A DNA stretch of 64,000 bases from CAYQVO01 sp964421085 (GTDB lineage Bacteria > Bdellovibrionota_C > UBA2361 > CAYQVO01): assembly GCA_964421085.1 (NCBI GenBank), contig CAYQVO010000003.1, positions 69,920 to 133,919 of the forward strand. Reading direction: 5' to 3'. This document shows positions 45,546 through 54,691 of this stretch, piece by piece; position 1 is the first letter of the stretch, and each line of letters opens with the position of its first letter. The notes below the pieces were generated by a model, which saw only the letters and a program-made list of their open reading frames with translations, was not told the DNA's origin and searched no databases. A program made the position numbers and the translations under genes.

Positions 45546-46529
45546 CTAAACCGCAATGCGGCAGGGCGTGTCGCCGAGACCTGCTCCTTCGATCCGCTCG
45601 ATAAAATGACGGGGTCTTGCCCGCACATCGTTGTAAATCCGTCCGATATATTCTCCAAGCAGCCCCATCCCCATGAACTGAGCGCCGATAAACACAAAGA
45701 GCACGGCAAAAAGAGTAAAGACGCCGGACGCTGCCCATTCCGCGCCGTAAAGGACGCGCATCACCATCAGAAAAACTCCGAAGCCCGTTCCCGACAGGGC
45801 AATCAGGGCGCCAACTATGCTCAGAAGACGGAGCGGGAAAGTCGTCATGTTAGTGAGAAGGTCGAACTGGAGGTTGATCAGCTTCCAGACGCTGTATTTG
45901 GATCCTCCCTCAGCTCTCGCATTGTGTCCGACCTCGATCTCGGCAGTACGACGGGCAAAACTGTTGGCAAGAACGGGGATAAACGTACTGTGCTCGCTGC
46001 ACTGCAGCATGGCTTCGACCACATGCTTTCTGTACGCGCGCAGCATGCAGCCGTAGTCGCGCATTCTTACTCCCGTGGCCCTCTGCGCCGCTTTGTTCAC
46101 TATGAACGACGCTGTTCTGCGGAAGATTGAGTCCTGACGGTTCGCCCTTATGCTTGCGACCACATCGAACCCCTCCTCCGCGGTGCGGACCAGGTTGGGT
46201 ATCTCTTCCGGCGGATTCTGAAGATCGGCGTCGAGTGTGACGACCACGTCTCCCTTTGCCTCCGCAAAACCTGCCATGACCGCCGCGTGCTGCCCGTAAT
46301 TCCTGTTTAGAATCACGCCTTTTACATGTCCGTAATGGGCCTGCGCCCCCGCGGTGATGAGATCCGCCGAGGCATCTGCGCTTCCGTCGTCAACGAGAAT
46401 TATCTCGTAAGGTTTCTGAAGCCTCTCGCACGCCGACACGCACCGCGAAACGAGCTGCTCAATATTCCTTTCTTCATTGAATACAGGAATAACGACCGAT
46501 AGTGAATCGAGAGGACCTTTCGCCGCCAT
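45546..46529 (-). CDS. arnC: Undecaprenyl-phosphate formamidoarabinose transferase
   Basis: Transfers formylated aminoarabinose to undecaprenyl phosphate at the inner membrane. 327 residues (E. coli 322). GT2 domain: VVIPVFNEERNIEQLV, ILVDDGSADAS, DADLQNPPEEIP and the later MRDYGCMLRAYRKHV. Two membrane helices at about 235-295 include GIGLLGEYIGRIYNDVRARP-type sequence. It lies one base after arnB, so tightly coupled. Confidence 0.94.
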   Translation of the reverse strand: MAAKGPLDSLSVVIPVFNEERNIEQLVSRCVSACERLQKPYEIILVDDGSADASADLITAGAQAHYGHVKGVILNRNYGQHAAVMAGFAEAKGDVVVTLDADLQNPPEEIPNLVRTAEEGFDVVASIRANRQDSIFRRTASFIVNKAAQRATGVRMRDYGCMLRAYRKHVVEAMLQCSEHSTFIPVLANSFARRTAEIEVGHNARAEGGSKYSVWKLINLQFDLLTNMTTFPLRLLSIVGALIALSGTGFGVFLMVMRVLYGAEWAASGVFTLFAVLFVFIGAQFMGMGLLGEYIGRIYNDVRARPRHFIERIEGAGLGDTPCRIAV

Positions 46530-46530
46530 A

Positions 46531-47682
46531 CTATCGCTTTACCACCTCCTTAATCGCGTCGACAACATCGTCGACATCTTCCGCTTTCATGTCCGGGAAA
46601 AGGGGCAGAGAGCATATTCTGTCCGAGTTCCACTCCGTATTCGGAAGACTGCCCCGCTTTATCCCGAAGGATTCTAAATAAAACTTCTGCAGATGAATTG
46701 CTCGAAAATGAAGACCCGTTCCGATGTTCCTTTCTTTGAGAGCCTGCATGAATTCGTCGCGCGAGCATCCGGCTTTTTCAGGAATGACCCGCACTATAAA
46801 AAGGTGCCATGCGTGACCATGCGGATATGAAGCGTCACCGAGCGGCGTCACCGCGTCGATATCCATCAGCTTCTCGCGGTAGTACCCGGCGAGCGAGCGG
46901 CGCCTGCGGTTTGTTTCTTCAATTCGATCAAGCTGCCGAAGCCCGATGACAGCGGCAATGTCGGGCATGTTGTATTTATACCCAGGCTCGAGGACCTCTG
47001 CCTGCGGCGACCTTCCCTGCGTTTCTCTGTCGAACGCATCGACACCCAGTCCGTGAAACTTGAGGCGCCTCACCCGTTCGATAAAATCACGATCGTCGGA
47101 AACAACCATTCCCCCCTCCGCCGTGGTGAGATTCTTGATGGCATGAAAAGAAAACACCGATGTGCCCTTGCTCCCGACAAGATTTTCCCCGTAATGAGTG
47201 CCCATGGCGTGTGCGGCGTCCTCAATAACTCGAACTCCGTGCCGCCCGGCAGCTTCTCTTATAGAATCAAGATCGACCGGAGCTCCGGCGTAATGCACAG
47301 GTATTATGGCTCTTGTGCGCGGGGTAATGGCCGCTTCAATCGCCTCTGCGCTTATCATGAGAGTCTCCCGGTCGACATCGACAAAGACAGGCGTTGCTCC
47401 TGCAAGAACAATCAGGTTTGCCGTGGAAACCCACGTCAGCGAAGGGGTTATAACTTCATCTCCAGGACTAATGCCGAGCGCTTTCAGGGTTACGTGCATT
47501 CCACCTGTCGCGGAGGAAACGGCAACGGCCGGCTGCCCGCCAAGATATTCGCTGAAACGTCTCTCGAACTCGCCTGCTTTCGGACCGGTGGTAATCCAGC
47601 CCGACCTGAGCACATCCGCAACCGCGTTAATGTCCTCCTCGTTGATACACGGGCGTGAGAACGGCAGAAAATCACTTCTCAT
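46531..47682 (-). CDS. arnB: UDP-4-amino-4-deoxy-L-arabinose aminotransferase
   Basis: PLP-dependent transfer of an amino group from glutamate to UDP-4-keto-arabinose. 383 residues of the DegT/DnrJ/EryC1 family: LPFSRPCINEEDINAV at the N-terminus, VSSATGGMHVTLKALGI, VIEDAAHAMGTHY, and the PLP lysine in FSFHAIKNLTTAEGG. First gene of arnBCADT. About 220 bases separate it from the divergent lipoprotein; the region near 47695-47760 is AT-rich and should hold the promoter. No PmrAB-type regulator is in the window. Confidence 0.95.
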   Translation of the reverse strand: MRSDFLPFSRPCINEEDINAVADVLRSGWITTGPKAGEFERRFSEYLGGQPAVAVSSATGGMHVTLKALGISPGDEVITPSLTWVSTANLIVLAGATPVFVDVDRETLMISAEAIEAAITPRTRAIIPVHYAGAPVDLDSIREAAGRHGVRVIEDAAHAMGTHYGENLVGSKGTSVFSFHAIKNLTTAEGGMVVSDDRDFIERVRRLKFHGLGVDAFDRETQGRSPQAEVLEPGYKYNMPDIAAVIGLRQLDRIEETNRRRRSLAGYYREKLMDIDAVTPLGDASYPHGHAWHLFIVRVIPEKAGCSRDEFMQALKERNIGTGLHFRAIHLQKFYLESFGIKRGSLPNTEWNSDRICSLPLFPDMKAEDVDDVVDAIKEVVKR

Positions 47683-47901
47683 CTGACTTTAATTAAAAAA
47701 GAACCCAAAAAAGGAAGGCCTGCATATAATACGATAATTTAAACATTTTCCAAACAAAGCGGTCGTTTTCCGTCTTCTTCAGTCTCTACGGCACGTTGGG
47801 ACTGCTGAAGGCGCCTTCGCCGCAACTGCATCTGACACCTGTCACTATCCCCGGCAGTTCCCCCGGTTCACACTCAGAGGAATCTTTTGAAGGAGGGTCT
47901 C

Positions 47902-48105
47902 ATGAGACTTGTTGTGATTGTCTCTATTGCGGCTTTACTCAGCGGGTGCTCTGCTGTTCAATCAACGGGAGAGGCTGTTGATTCAACGGGCCGCGCGATT
48001 GAAGATGCGGGCTCGGCAGTCGGCCGGGGCGCAGGTGATATAATCTCGGGGACCGGGGACGCCGTTGAAAGAGGCGCCACCCGGACTGAAAGCAAAGGAT
48101 ACTGA
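47902..48105 (+). CDS. Small entericidin-like lipoprotein
   Basis: 67 residues from the ATG at 47902, which has GAAGGAGGG upstream. The signal peptide ends in LLSGC-S, a good lipobox. The mature peptide is a repetitive amphipathic stretch (TGEAVDSTGRAIEDAGSAVG and GDIISGTGDAVERGA) like entericidin and related small lipoproteins. Its stop overlaps the probable upstream start region of the next gene. Confidence 0.7.
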   Translation: MRLVVIVSIAALLSGCSAVQSTGEAVDSTGRAIEDAGSAVGRGAGDIISGTGDAVERGATRTESKGY

Positions 48106-48194
48106 CTATCGGGCAGAGCATAAAAGATATTCTCCGCTCCTATCCGTTTGAAGTCGAGGATGCGGCATGGTTCCCGGGATCCTGGCGCTTCTTC

Positions 48195-48911
48195 ATGACG
48201 GACAATCTTCGCGCGCTTTTTGAACTGACGGGCATATACAACTGCGCCGCCCCGTATCTCATCGACGCACTGCGGAAAACAGATCAGGAAAAGATAACCG
48301 ACCTGTGCTCGGGAAGCGGCGGCGCTGTAGTTTCGCTTCGGCCCCTTCTCTCCAGAGCGCTGGGCAGGGAAGTCTCCGTAGCACTCACTGACAAGTTCCC
48401 TCATCCAGACGCGAGAATAAACGATCCCGGCGTTTGGTATTTTCCTCATTCCGCCGATGCAGCCCGCCTTCCTGAATCTCTGCCGGGATTTCGGACGCTG
48501 TTTACGTCCTTCCACCATTTCAAGAGGGACTCTGCAAAAGAAATTCTTGCAGACGCGGTCAAAACAGGAAACGGCATTGGAATTTTTGAAATCACAAAGT
48601 GCAATCTGAGACATTTTCTGCTTGTGATGCTGACACCTGTGTTCGCGATTGTTGCAACTCCATTCCTTCGGCCGCTCTCCCCTGCAAGGCTCTTCTGGAC
48701 TTACATCATTCCCATCATCCCTCTCTTTTCATTGTGGGACGGAATACTCTCCAATTTCCGTTCGTATTCGGAGGATGAGCTTAAGTCTCTTGTTTCCGGT
48801 TTCGACGGCTATGAATGGACAACAGGGACCGCGGGAGAGCATCAGATGGCACCCGTACAGTTCTTAATCGGCATACCTGCAATTTCAAGGAAACAGGAGG
48901 GCCTGCCCTGA
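48195..48911 (+). CDS. SAM-methyltransferase-like protein with membrane segment; start uncertain
   Basis: 238 residues from the ATG given. ITDLCSGSGGAVVSLRPLL is a class I methyltransferase motif I, followed by LTDKFPHPDA. A hydrophobic stretch lies near residues 145-185. Upstream of the ATG the frame stays open to 48090, and 48108-48194 encodes IGQSIKDILRSYPFEVEDAA and WFPGSWRFF, which reads like the N-terminus of this family (acidic-aromatic FE.ED..WFP before MTD). The true start is then probably a non-canonical codon between 48099 and 48120, next to the AAAGGA at 48094. Substrate unknown. Confidence 0.65.
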   Translation: MTDNLRALFELTGIYNCAAPYLIDALRKTDQEKITDLCSGSGGAVVSLRPLLSRALGREVSVALTDKFPHPDARINDPGVWYFPHSADAARLPESLPGFRTLFTSFHHFKRDSAKEILADAVKTGNGIGIFEITKCNLRHFLLVMLTPVFAIVATPFLRPLSPARLFWTYIIPIIPLFSLWDGILSNFRSYSEDELKSLVSGFDGYEWTTGTAGEHQMAPVQFLIGIPAISRKQEGLP

Positions 48912-48953
48912 GCAAGGTCAAGGTCGAAGAACCCCCGGCGACTGCAGCTTGTG

Positions 48954-49730
48954 CTACGTTTTCTCCCACTCCTCTTTTGCTCTCTCCATGCTGTATTGAA
49001 GGTAATGCTTGTCATCCGAGAAAACCTCGAGAGTGATAGAGCCGTCGTATCCGTGGCTCTTCAGAAGGTGCAGCATCGAAATCCACGGGAGCGTCCCGGA
49101 TCCAAGCGGAAGATGCAGATCGTGAGTTCCTCCTCTGTTGTCATGCAGATGCACATGCTCGAGCCTTGAACTGAAGGCTTTGAGGATCTCTTCGCTCGTA
49201 TTCCTGAGCGGATGGAGATTGGCGTGTCCAACATCCAGATGCAGCCCAAGCGCGGGGAGAGGATCCAGCAGTTCGGCAAGCTCGACGCCGTTGTTGAAGG
49301 CATCCGGAAGATTTTCGAGCATCAGCCGAACCCCTCTCTCTTTCCCATACTGAATAAGATCCCTCAACGAACGAAGATTGTTTTCAATCATGTATTCGTG
49401 AGTATGGAACGGAGTGCGCCAGTCAGGATGTACGTTCATGCAGTCCGCTTCAAGACGCTTGAAGACGTCGATGCAGCTTTTCAGCTCGCAGATGGCGCCC
49501 GCCCGGACTTGTTCGAATGTGCTTGCAATCGGCAGATAGTAAGCGGTATGACCCACTACTCCTATTCCGCATCGCTCGATGGTATTCCTCACTTCGTCCA
49601 CATCTATCTTCCACCACGCAGCGTCCGGTGGTTCGAGCGTGAGGTCTATGAAATCGAATCCCATTCCGTGGATTTCCTGGATCTCCCTGATAACCGGCTT
49701 CGCCGGATGATTCATGGCGCCGAGTTTCAT
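48954..49730 (-). CDS. Sugar phosphate isomerase/epimerase-like TIM barrel
   Basis: 258 residues of the xylose isomerase-like/AP endonuclease 2 TIM-barrel family. Metal-site residues appear in order: LENLPDAF (Glu), LHLDVGHANL (Asp, His), LEHVHLHDNRGGTHDLHLPLG (His, Asp, His) and ITLEVF (Glu). Substrate unknown. Its ATG overlaps the stop of the upstream nucleotidyltransferase gene by 4 bases, so the two are translationally coupled and may share a pathway. Confidence 0.8.
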   Translation of the reverse strand: MKLGAMNHPAKPVIREIQEIHGMGFDFIDLTLEPPDAAWWKIDVDEVRNTIERCGIGVVGHTAYYLPIASTFEQVRAGAICELKSCIDVFKRLEADCMNVHPDWRTPFHTHEYMIENNLRSLRDLIQYGKERGVRLMLENLPDAFNNGVELAELLDPLPALGLHLDVGHANLHPLRNTSEEILKAFSSRLEHVHLHDNRGGTHDLHLPLGSGTLPWISMLHLLKSHGYDGSITLEVFSDDKHYLQYSMERAKEEWEKT

Positions 49731-50500
49731 ATGTGACCTCCGGAAGCATGCGATGAAGAAACGAACCAGGGACGCGAGTCAAGCCGATCGACGCGTCCTC
49801 CTTCTATTGAAGGTCCTGTTTCGCAGCACGGCGGTATCCGGACTCCCGCCCCCTCCCACACAAAGGCGGGAAGAAATGACGCCTCCCCCGGGCAGAGCCA
49901 GCTGAAAATCAGAAGCAGACTCCCGAGCAGCGGTTCGTTGTCTCCGAGTTTTTTAACCAGATATTCCCAGTCAACGCTCCGCCCCACGCAATAGATCAGA
50001 TTCAAAAGATCCGGCCAGTCGCATCTCAGCCTCTGCAGGACGAAGAGCTTTGCCCGTATTAGTTCTTCCGGAGCAAGAACAGATATGGGTGAGCCATTGA
50101 GCTCGAAAACTATCGATCGTTTGAGCCATTCCTCCGTGACTCTCGTGGGCTGGTTGGCCATGCCGAAAATGATGTCGACAATAGTGTCGTCTTCGTTGGA
50201 CGCGCGGTATATCCACGAGCGGTCATATGGAAGCTTGTCGAAGTAATCCCCCCAGCCGCACCCGGCCAGCAGATGGACGAAGTCGTCTTTTCCTTCGGGA
50301 AGGACATACAGATCGAGATCTTTCGTGTCTCTGAAAATTCCGGTGTAGCTCCCTGTCGCAAGCGCGCCGCCAATGCTGAACCTCAGACCCCTTTCACGCA
50401 CTTTTTCCAGCACCCCGCAGTACAGGTCTTTCTGCGGTTCCGCCATCTGCGAAATCAGCCGGGAAAACATGAGAGGATCTGCAATTTCTGAAACGATCAT
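49727..50500 (-). CDS. Nucleotidyltransferase-fold protein, function unknown
   Basis: 257 residues from the ATG at 50500, which has GGAGG nine bases upstream; the frame extends to 50563 without a site. The centre has FSIGGALATGSYTGIFRDTKDLDLYVLP, split here for length, a GG...DxD nucleotidyltransferase core. IYRASNEDDTIVDIIFG follows as the next acidic strand. The C-terminal half has RAKLFVLQRLRCDWPDLLNLI, typical of NTP-transferase-like proteins with a helical cap. No membrane helix. Coupled to the sugar isomerase-like gene. Confidence 0.65.
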   Translation of the reverse strand: MIVSEIADPLMFSRLISQMAEPQKDLYCGVLEKVRERGLRFSIGGALATGSYTGIFRDTKDLDLYVLPEGKDDFVHLLAGCGWGDYFDKLPYDRSWIYRASNEDDTIVDIIFGMANQPTRVTEEWLKRSIVFELNGSPISVLAPEELIRAKLFVLQRLRCDWPDLLNLIYCVGRSVDWEYLVKKLGDNEPLLGSLLLIFSWLCPGEASFLPAFVWEGAGVRIPPCCETGPSIEGGRVDRLDSRPWFVSSSHASGGHI

Positions 50501-50732
50501 TGATGGCGCCTCCAGCAGGCAAATTACCGGGGGATGAAGCATCACGCCTATGACATGGATCACCTGATCACGGCCCGTAAAAAGTGAACAATTCCGATTG
50601 AGTAAATCACTTTAAGGCTTTCAGAGGTTTTTTGACCGATCGCCACATTATTCCTGGTGAATGCTGTAAATCTATTTACAATCCCATCCGATATAGAATC
50701 ATGGCATTTTGTGTTCCTTCTGAGGGCGAGAG

Positions 50733-51815
50733 GTGGACAAACAGAAAATAGATGAAAGCGGCGACGGCGAGTTCTGGAAATTCGCGAAGATTCTTGCGGG
50801 GCAGCTTGGCCAGGTTCCGGCATCGTTTTCAACCGCAATACGAGCTCTTATAGCTGACGAGACAAGACTGAACGGCGCGATCAGCCCTGCCACCAGGTTT
50901 CAGGTTGCCCGGCTCTTCAATATACCCTCTTTCAAGTCGATGCTCTATTTCGCGACGCGCGATCTTCGTAAAGATAAACTTGAAGGCAAAAAGCACCTCA
51001 CAATCGGTCTCATGATGAACTGCTTCCGGGCCGAGGATGTCGCGGCTTTGATCGCCTCATTCGCGTACTATAGAAAGTGCCGCTCGCTGATAGGGACGGA
51101 ACACTGGGCATGGTTCGATGAACGGATCAACAAAGAAAGCATGGTTGGAGCATGCCTCGGTACAGCTATTCCGAAAATCGGGATGAGCACCGGGCTTCTC
51201 ATCGGCACAATTCCTTATTTTGGCGCAGCAACGATGTTTCTGAAGGATCGGGCTGTCTTCAAGAAATACAGACTGGAACTCAAGAAAAAGAATCTGCGCC
51301 GTAATTCGGCGCTCGAGCACGAGATGTACGGCTGCACCGCGGGTGATGTCGGAGTATTCCTGCTTTCCGCCATGGGATTCGGAACGGAGGTCGGAAGCGC
51401 ATTTGCAAGGGCGTTCAGTCCTGCCGCAAGTCTCGCGAATGCCGGCGACGATCTGCTCCACCGCATGCAGATTGCTTTCCTCTGGCTGGAGGCGCTCCTG
51501 GCCGGCCGGCCGCAGCCGCAGTGTCCGATCCCCGTCCATTATTGTCCGCTTGCCGCCGACCTCGACCGTCTGGAAAAGCAGATGAAGCAGGTCCAGGCCG
51601 ACCATCCTTCGTTCCTGTCCCGGACAAAGGACGACCTTTCGGAATCATCGGCGCCTGAACTGTTTACGAAAGCAGACGCATCAGAAGCAGCGGTCCCCGA
51701 TGAATTAGCCCAGGTATTCACCGCCTCCGAAATCGAACAGATGAGCGAAGCAGATTTCGACAACCTCAAGTCCGCAGCCGCAGAGGAGGAAGGACTCGAA
51801 AAGATGGAGGAGTGA
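50733..51815 (+). CDS. Hypothetical protein with hydrophobic centre and acidic tail
   Basis: 360 residues, starting at a GTG or ATG in frame (GAGGGCGAGAG upstream). Residues 1-130 are helical and mixed-charge. Residues about 140-175 and 205-230 are hydrophobic and Gly-rich (GLLIGTIPYFGAATMFL; GDVGVFLLSAMGFGTEVGSAF), possible membrane-associated hairpins. The last 60 residues are acidic and Ala/Ser-rich. No family recognised and no operon partner. Confidence 0.6.
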   Translation: MDKQKIDESGDGEFWKFAKILAGQLGQVPASFSTAIRALIADETRLNGAISPATRFQVARLFNIPSFKSMLYFATRDLRKDKLEGKKHLTIGLMMNCFRAEDVAALIASFAYYRKCRSLIGTEHWAWFDERINKESMVGACLGTAIPKIGMSTGLLIGTIPYFGAATMFLKDRAVFKKYRLELKKKNLRRNSALEHEMYGCTAGDVGVFLLSAMGFGTEVGSAFARAFSPAASLANAGDDLLHRMQIAFLWLEALLAGRPQPQCPIPVHYCPLAADLDRLEKQMKQVQADHPSFLSRTKDDLSESSAPELFTKADASEAAVPDELAQVFTASEIEQMSEADFDNLKSAAAEEEGLEKMEE

Positions 51816-51836
51816 CGCAGCCGAAGGACCTCTTTT

Positions 51837-52244
51837 TCACCTCCCCGTCCGCTTCTCGTTTCTCCTCCCTACCGGGGGATCTGTTCCTTCATCACGGCCC
51901 GCATACTCGTCTGAAATGAAATCTTCATCTTCCGCGGCATGTTCTGCGGACCACTCAGACATCGTCGGCACCTCGCCCTCGTCATTCTCATCGAGATTGT
52001 CTTCGTCGTACGGCACATACACAGCGGCAAGGTCGCGATCCCGTTTCATGTCTTCTCCTGCCACCCCGCCCTCTATTCCGAACTCCTGTTGACCGCGCCT
52101 GCCTCCAATAGTACCGCTCGAATCCGGCTGATCAGAAAACGTATCGTCAGGAGGGTTGAGTCTGAATCCAAGGTCCTGCAGTTCCTCAAAATCGGCTCCC
52201 TCCCGGGTCCCATGCCTGTTCCGCTCGCGTTTCAATCTTTTCAT
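51837..52244 (-). CDS. Small hydrophilic, acidic hypothetical protein
   Basis: 135 residues, rich in Asp, Glu, Gly and Arg, with basic ends (MKRLKRERNRHG and RRNEKRTGR) and a strongly acidic middle (YDEDNLDENDEGE). Probably disordered. It lies 44 bases after cydB on the same strand and might be co-transcribed. No homologue is recognised. Confidence 0.45.
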   Translation of the reverse strand: MKRLKRERNRHGTREGADFEELQDLGFRLNPPDDTFSDQPDSSGTIGGRRGQQEFGIEGGVAGEDMKRDRDLAAVYVPYDEDNLDENDEGEVPTMSEWSAEHAAEDEDFISDEYAGRDEGTDPPVGRRNEKRTGR

Positions 52245-52288
52245 GTCTGGAGGATCTCACCGCCCCCCTTCTTTCGCGATGATCAGTC

Positions 52289-53263
52289 TCACGAAGGATT
52301 CGCGGGCCTCTTGAATATGCCGAGAAGATAGATAAGCGCAGGCACTACCAGCACAGTAGCGGCACATAACGCAAAGACAAGCTGCCGCTGCGTAGTAACA
52401 GGTGCAGGTGCAAGGAGGGTCCGTTTACTGAATACGAACAGCTGCGCAGCGACCCAGGTGAGTACTGCGGCACTTGTCACAGCGCCTGCTCCAACTCTCG
52501 GGAGCATGAAATGAATCCGGTGAAGCCCCTCAACAGTCCAGGACACGGCGGCCATTACAAGCCCAGCCGCAACGACCCCGAGAATCGTGACAACCTGCCT
52601 CCCTGCAACGCTCCAGAAAGCTGAAATGACAATCAGAAGAAGTATCAATGATGCCGCTCCGGACTGACGTGCACGCTTCGCGAAAAGAGCGCGCAGTTCC
52701 TCCGTTTCGCACTCACCCACGAGATAGACGGCGGCTATCCAGGCATAGAGCGCGCAAACGAACAACCCCAGAAACAAGGGTCCGAATGATGCCCATGGGA
52801 AAAGGAACATTTCACAAAACGATCCGGCTTTCCTTTCATCGAGCAGAAGCAGGCCTCCAACGACCACTCCCTGTGCAAAGGGAGCCGCGAAACTGCCGGC
52901 CACGAACATTGCTGAATAGTATTTCTCCGCGCCGTCTTTCTTTGCGTCGTAGTGGCGGAACGAAAACGCACACCCGCGACTCACTATCCCCAGGAGCATA
53001 AGCGTCAGCGGAATATGCAATCTCACTGAAACTTCGCGAAACAGGAGCGGATACCCCATGAACAGTATGACAACTGCAACTATCAGCCATATGTGATTGG
53101 CCTCCCAGACCGGAGCAATTGCATGAGCAATTACCCTCTTCTGCTGCTCCCGGGTTTTTCCCCGGGCAGACAATTCGAGGATTCCCGCGCCGAAGTCCGC
53201 GCCCCCGGTAGCCGCATAAAGCACAAAGCAGAGAACAAGAAAGCCGCCGATGAATTCGTTCAT
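52289..53263 (-). CDS. cydB: Cytochrome bd-type oxidase subunit II
   Basis: 324 residues with about eight membrane helices. The N-terminal LYAATGGADFGAGILEL and IAPVWEANHIWLI are family signatures. Pairs with CydA to form a quinol oxidase of high oxygen affinity that does not pump protons. It lies 11 bases after cydA. Length fits the shorter, CIO-like branch. Confidence 0.94.
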   Translation of the reverse strand: MNEFIGGFLVLCFVLYAATGGADFGAGILELSARGKTREQQKRVIAHAIAPVWEANHIWLIVAVVILFMGYPLLFREVSVRLHIPLTLMLLGIVSRGCAFSFRHYDAKKDGAEKYYSAMFVAGSFAAPFAQGVVVGGLLLLDERKAGSFCEMFLFPWASFGPLFLGLFVCALYAWIAAVYLVGECETEELRALFAKRARQSGAASLILLLIVISAFWSVAGRQVVTILGVVAAGLVMAAVSWTVEGLHRIHFMLPRVGAGAVTSAAVLTWVAAQLFVFSKRTLLAPAPVTTQRQLVFALCAATVLVVPALIYLLGIFKRPANPS

Positions 53264-53274
53264 AAGATTGCTCC

Positions 53275-54567
53275 CTATCCCAATGCCTTAATCTGCCTGG
53301 TCATGAGCCATACGACCATGAACGTCAGGAAGAGATAAACAAGCGTGAATATGGTGAACGGCACAATGATTCCCGGCATAGGGGTGACAGCCTCAGCTGT
53401 CCGCATGACCCTGTAAATAACCCATGGCTGCCTTCCGAATTCCGTGACGAACCACCCCGCCTCCATGGAAATAAAACCAAGAGGTGTAATTGCGGCAAGG
53501 GCCTTCAGGAAGCCCGGAGAAAGCACCGTGTGCAGCTGCTTCCGGAAAAGAAAAATCACAGCTATCAATCCTGTAAGCGCCATCACAAAACCCGCACCAA
53601 CCATAACCTGAAATGCCAGATGTGTGATTAGAACGGGAGGCCACTCATCCTCCGGAAAACTGTCCAGGCCAGTCACTGCGCTTTTGAAATCTCCGTGCGC
53701 GAGAAAACTGAGCATCGCGGGAATCTCTATTCCAAAATACACCTTCCTTTTCTCTACAGAAGGGATTCCTCCAATTATGAGCGGCGCAGGAGCCTGTGTT
53801 TGAAAAAGACCCTCCGAAGCCGCCAGTTTCTCCGGCTGACGCTTCGCCACTTCCTGCGCGAGAAGATGGCCGCTCAGAGGCTGCAGAACACCTGAAACCG
53901 CCCCGAAGAGGACTGCGATAACGACTGCTTTCGAGTGAAGTTCGCGCCGGTATCCTTTGAGAAGAAGAAAGGCGTGCAGTCCGGCAACTGCGAACGCTGT
54001 CGCCTGGAATGCAGCGAGCGTCATATGCAGTCCCATCCCGGCCGAAGCACTGTTGAACATCGCGGCGACCGGATCGATATCGAGATACCTCCCGTTCTCG
54101 AAGCGGAATCCAGCCGGGTTGTTCATCCACGCACTTGCGCACATTATAAAAACACCTGAAAGAGCACCGCAGACTCCCACTGCAAGACCTGTCGCCCAGT
54201 GGACCCAGGGACGCATTCTGTTCCACCCGTGAAGAAAAAGCCCGAGTGCTATCGCTTCCAGGAAGAATGCCGATCCTTCCCATGAAAAAGGCATTCCTAT
54301 TATCGGACCGGCATGTTTCATGAATTCCGGCCAGAGAAGACCGAGTTCGAATGAAAGGACCGTCCCCGAAACCGCCCCTGTCGCAAAGAATATCGCCACA
54401 CCCCGCGACCAGGCTTTCGTAAGTTCGAGATAATCTTCATCCTTCGTGCGCAGCCATTTCCAGTGGCTCACAGCCATCAGAAAGGGCATCGCGATTCCTA
54501 TGCACGCAAAGACAATATGGAAGGCCAGCGATACGCCCATCTGACCTCTGGCGAAAAGAAGATCCAT
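53275..54567 (-). CDS. cydA: Cytochrome bd-type oxidase subunit I
   Basis: 430 residues, shorter than E. coli CydA (about 520), so the quinol loop is the short type. Heme-binding His lies in MGVSLAFHIVFACIG near residue 18. The quinol site KRQPEKLAASEG and FGRQPWVIYRVMRT match the cyanide-insensitive-oxidase group. First gene of cydAB. No small CydX gene is seen. Suggests respiration or oxygen scavenging at low oxygen. Confidence 0.95.
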   Translation of the reverse strand: MDLLFARGQMGVSLAFHIVFACIGIAMPFLMAVSHWKWLRTKDEDYLELTKAWSRGVAIFFATGAVSGTVLSFELGLLWPEFMKHAGPIIGMPFSWEGSAFFLEAIALGLFLHGWNRMRPWVHWATGLAVGVCGALSGVFIMCASAWMNNPAGFRFENGRYLDIDPVAAMFNSASAGMGLHMTLAAFQATAFAVAGLHAFLLLKGYRRELHSKAVVIAVLFGAVSGVLQPLSGHLLAQEVAKRQPEKLAASEGLFQTQAPAPLIIGGIPSVEKRKVYFGIEIPAMLSFLAHGDFKSAVTGLDSFPEDEWPPVLITHLAFQVMVGAGFVMALTGLIAVIFLFRKQLHTVLSPGFLKALAAITPLGFISMEAGWFVTEFGRQPWVIYRVMRTAEAVTPMPGIIVPFTIFTLVYLFLTFMVVWLMTRQIKALG

Positions 54568-54691
54568 GTCGTGTCCCTCCCCGGCAATCCGCTTTTATAG
54601 CCGATTCCGGCTGGAGGTACAAATGCGGTTTCATGAACAGTGCAGGTCCGCATTTCATGAAGTGTGCAGTGCGCGGGCAGGCGGAAAGAGA

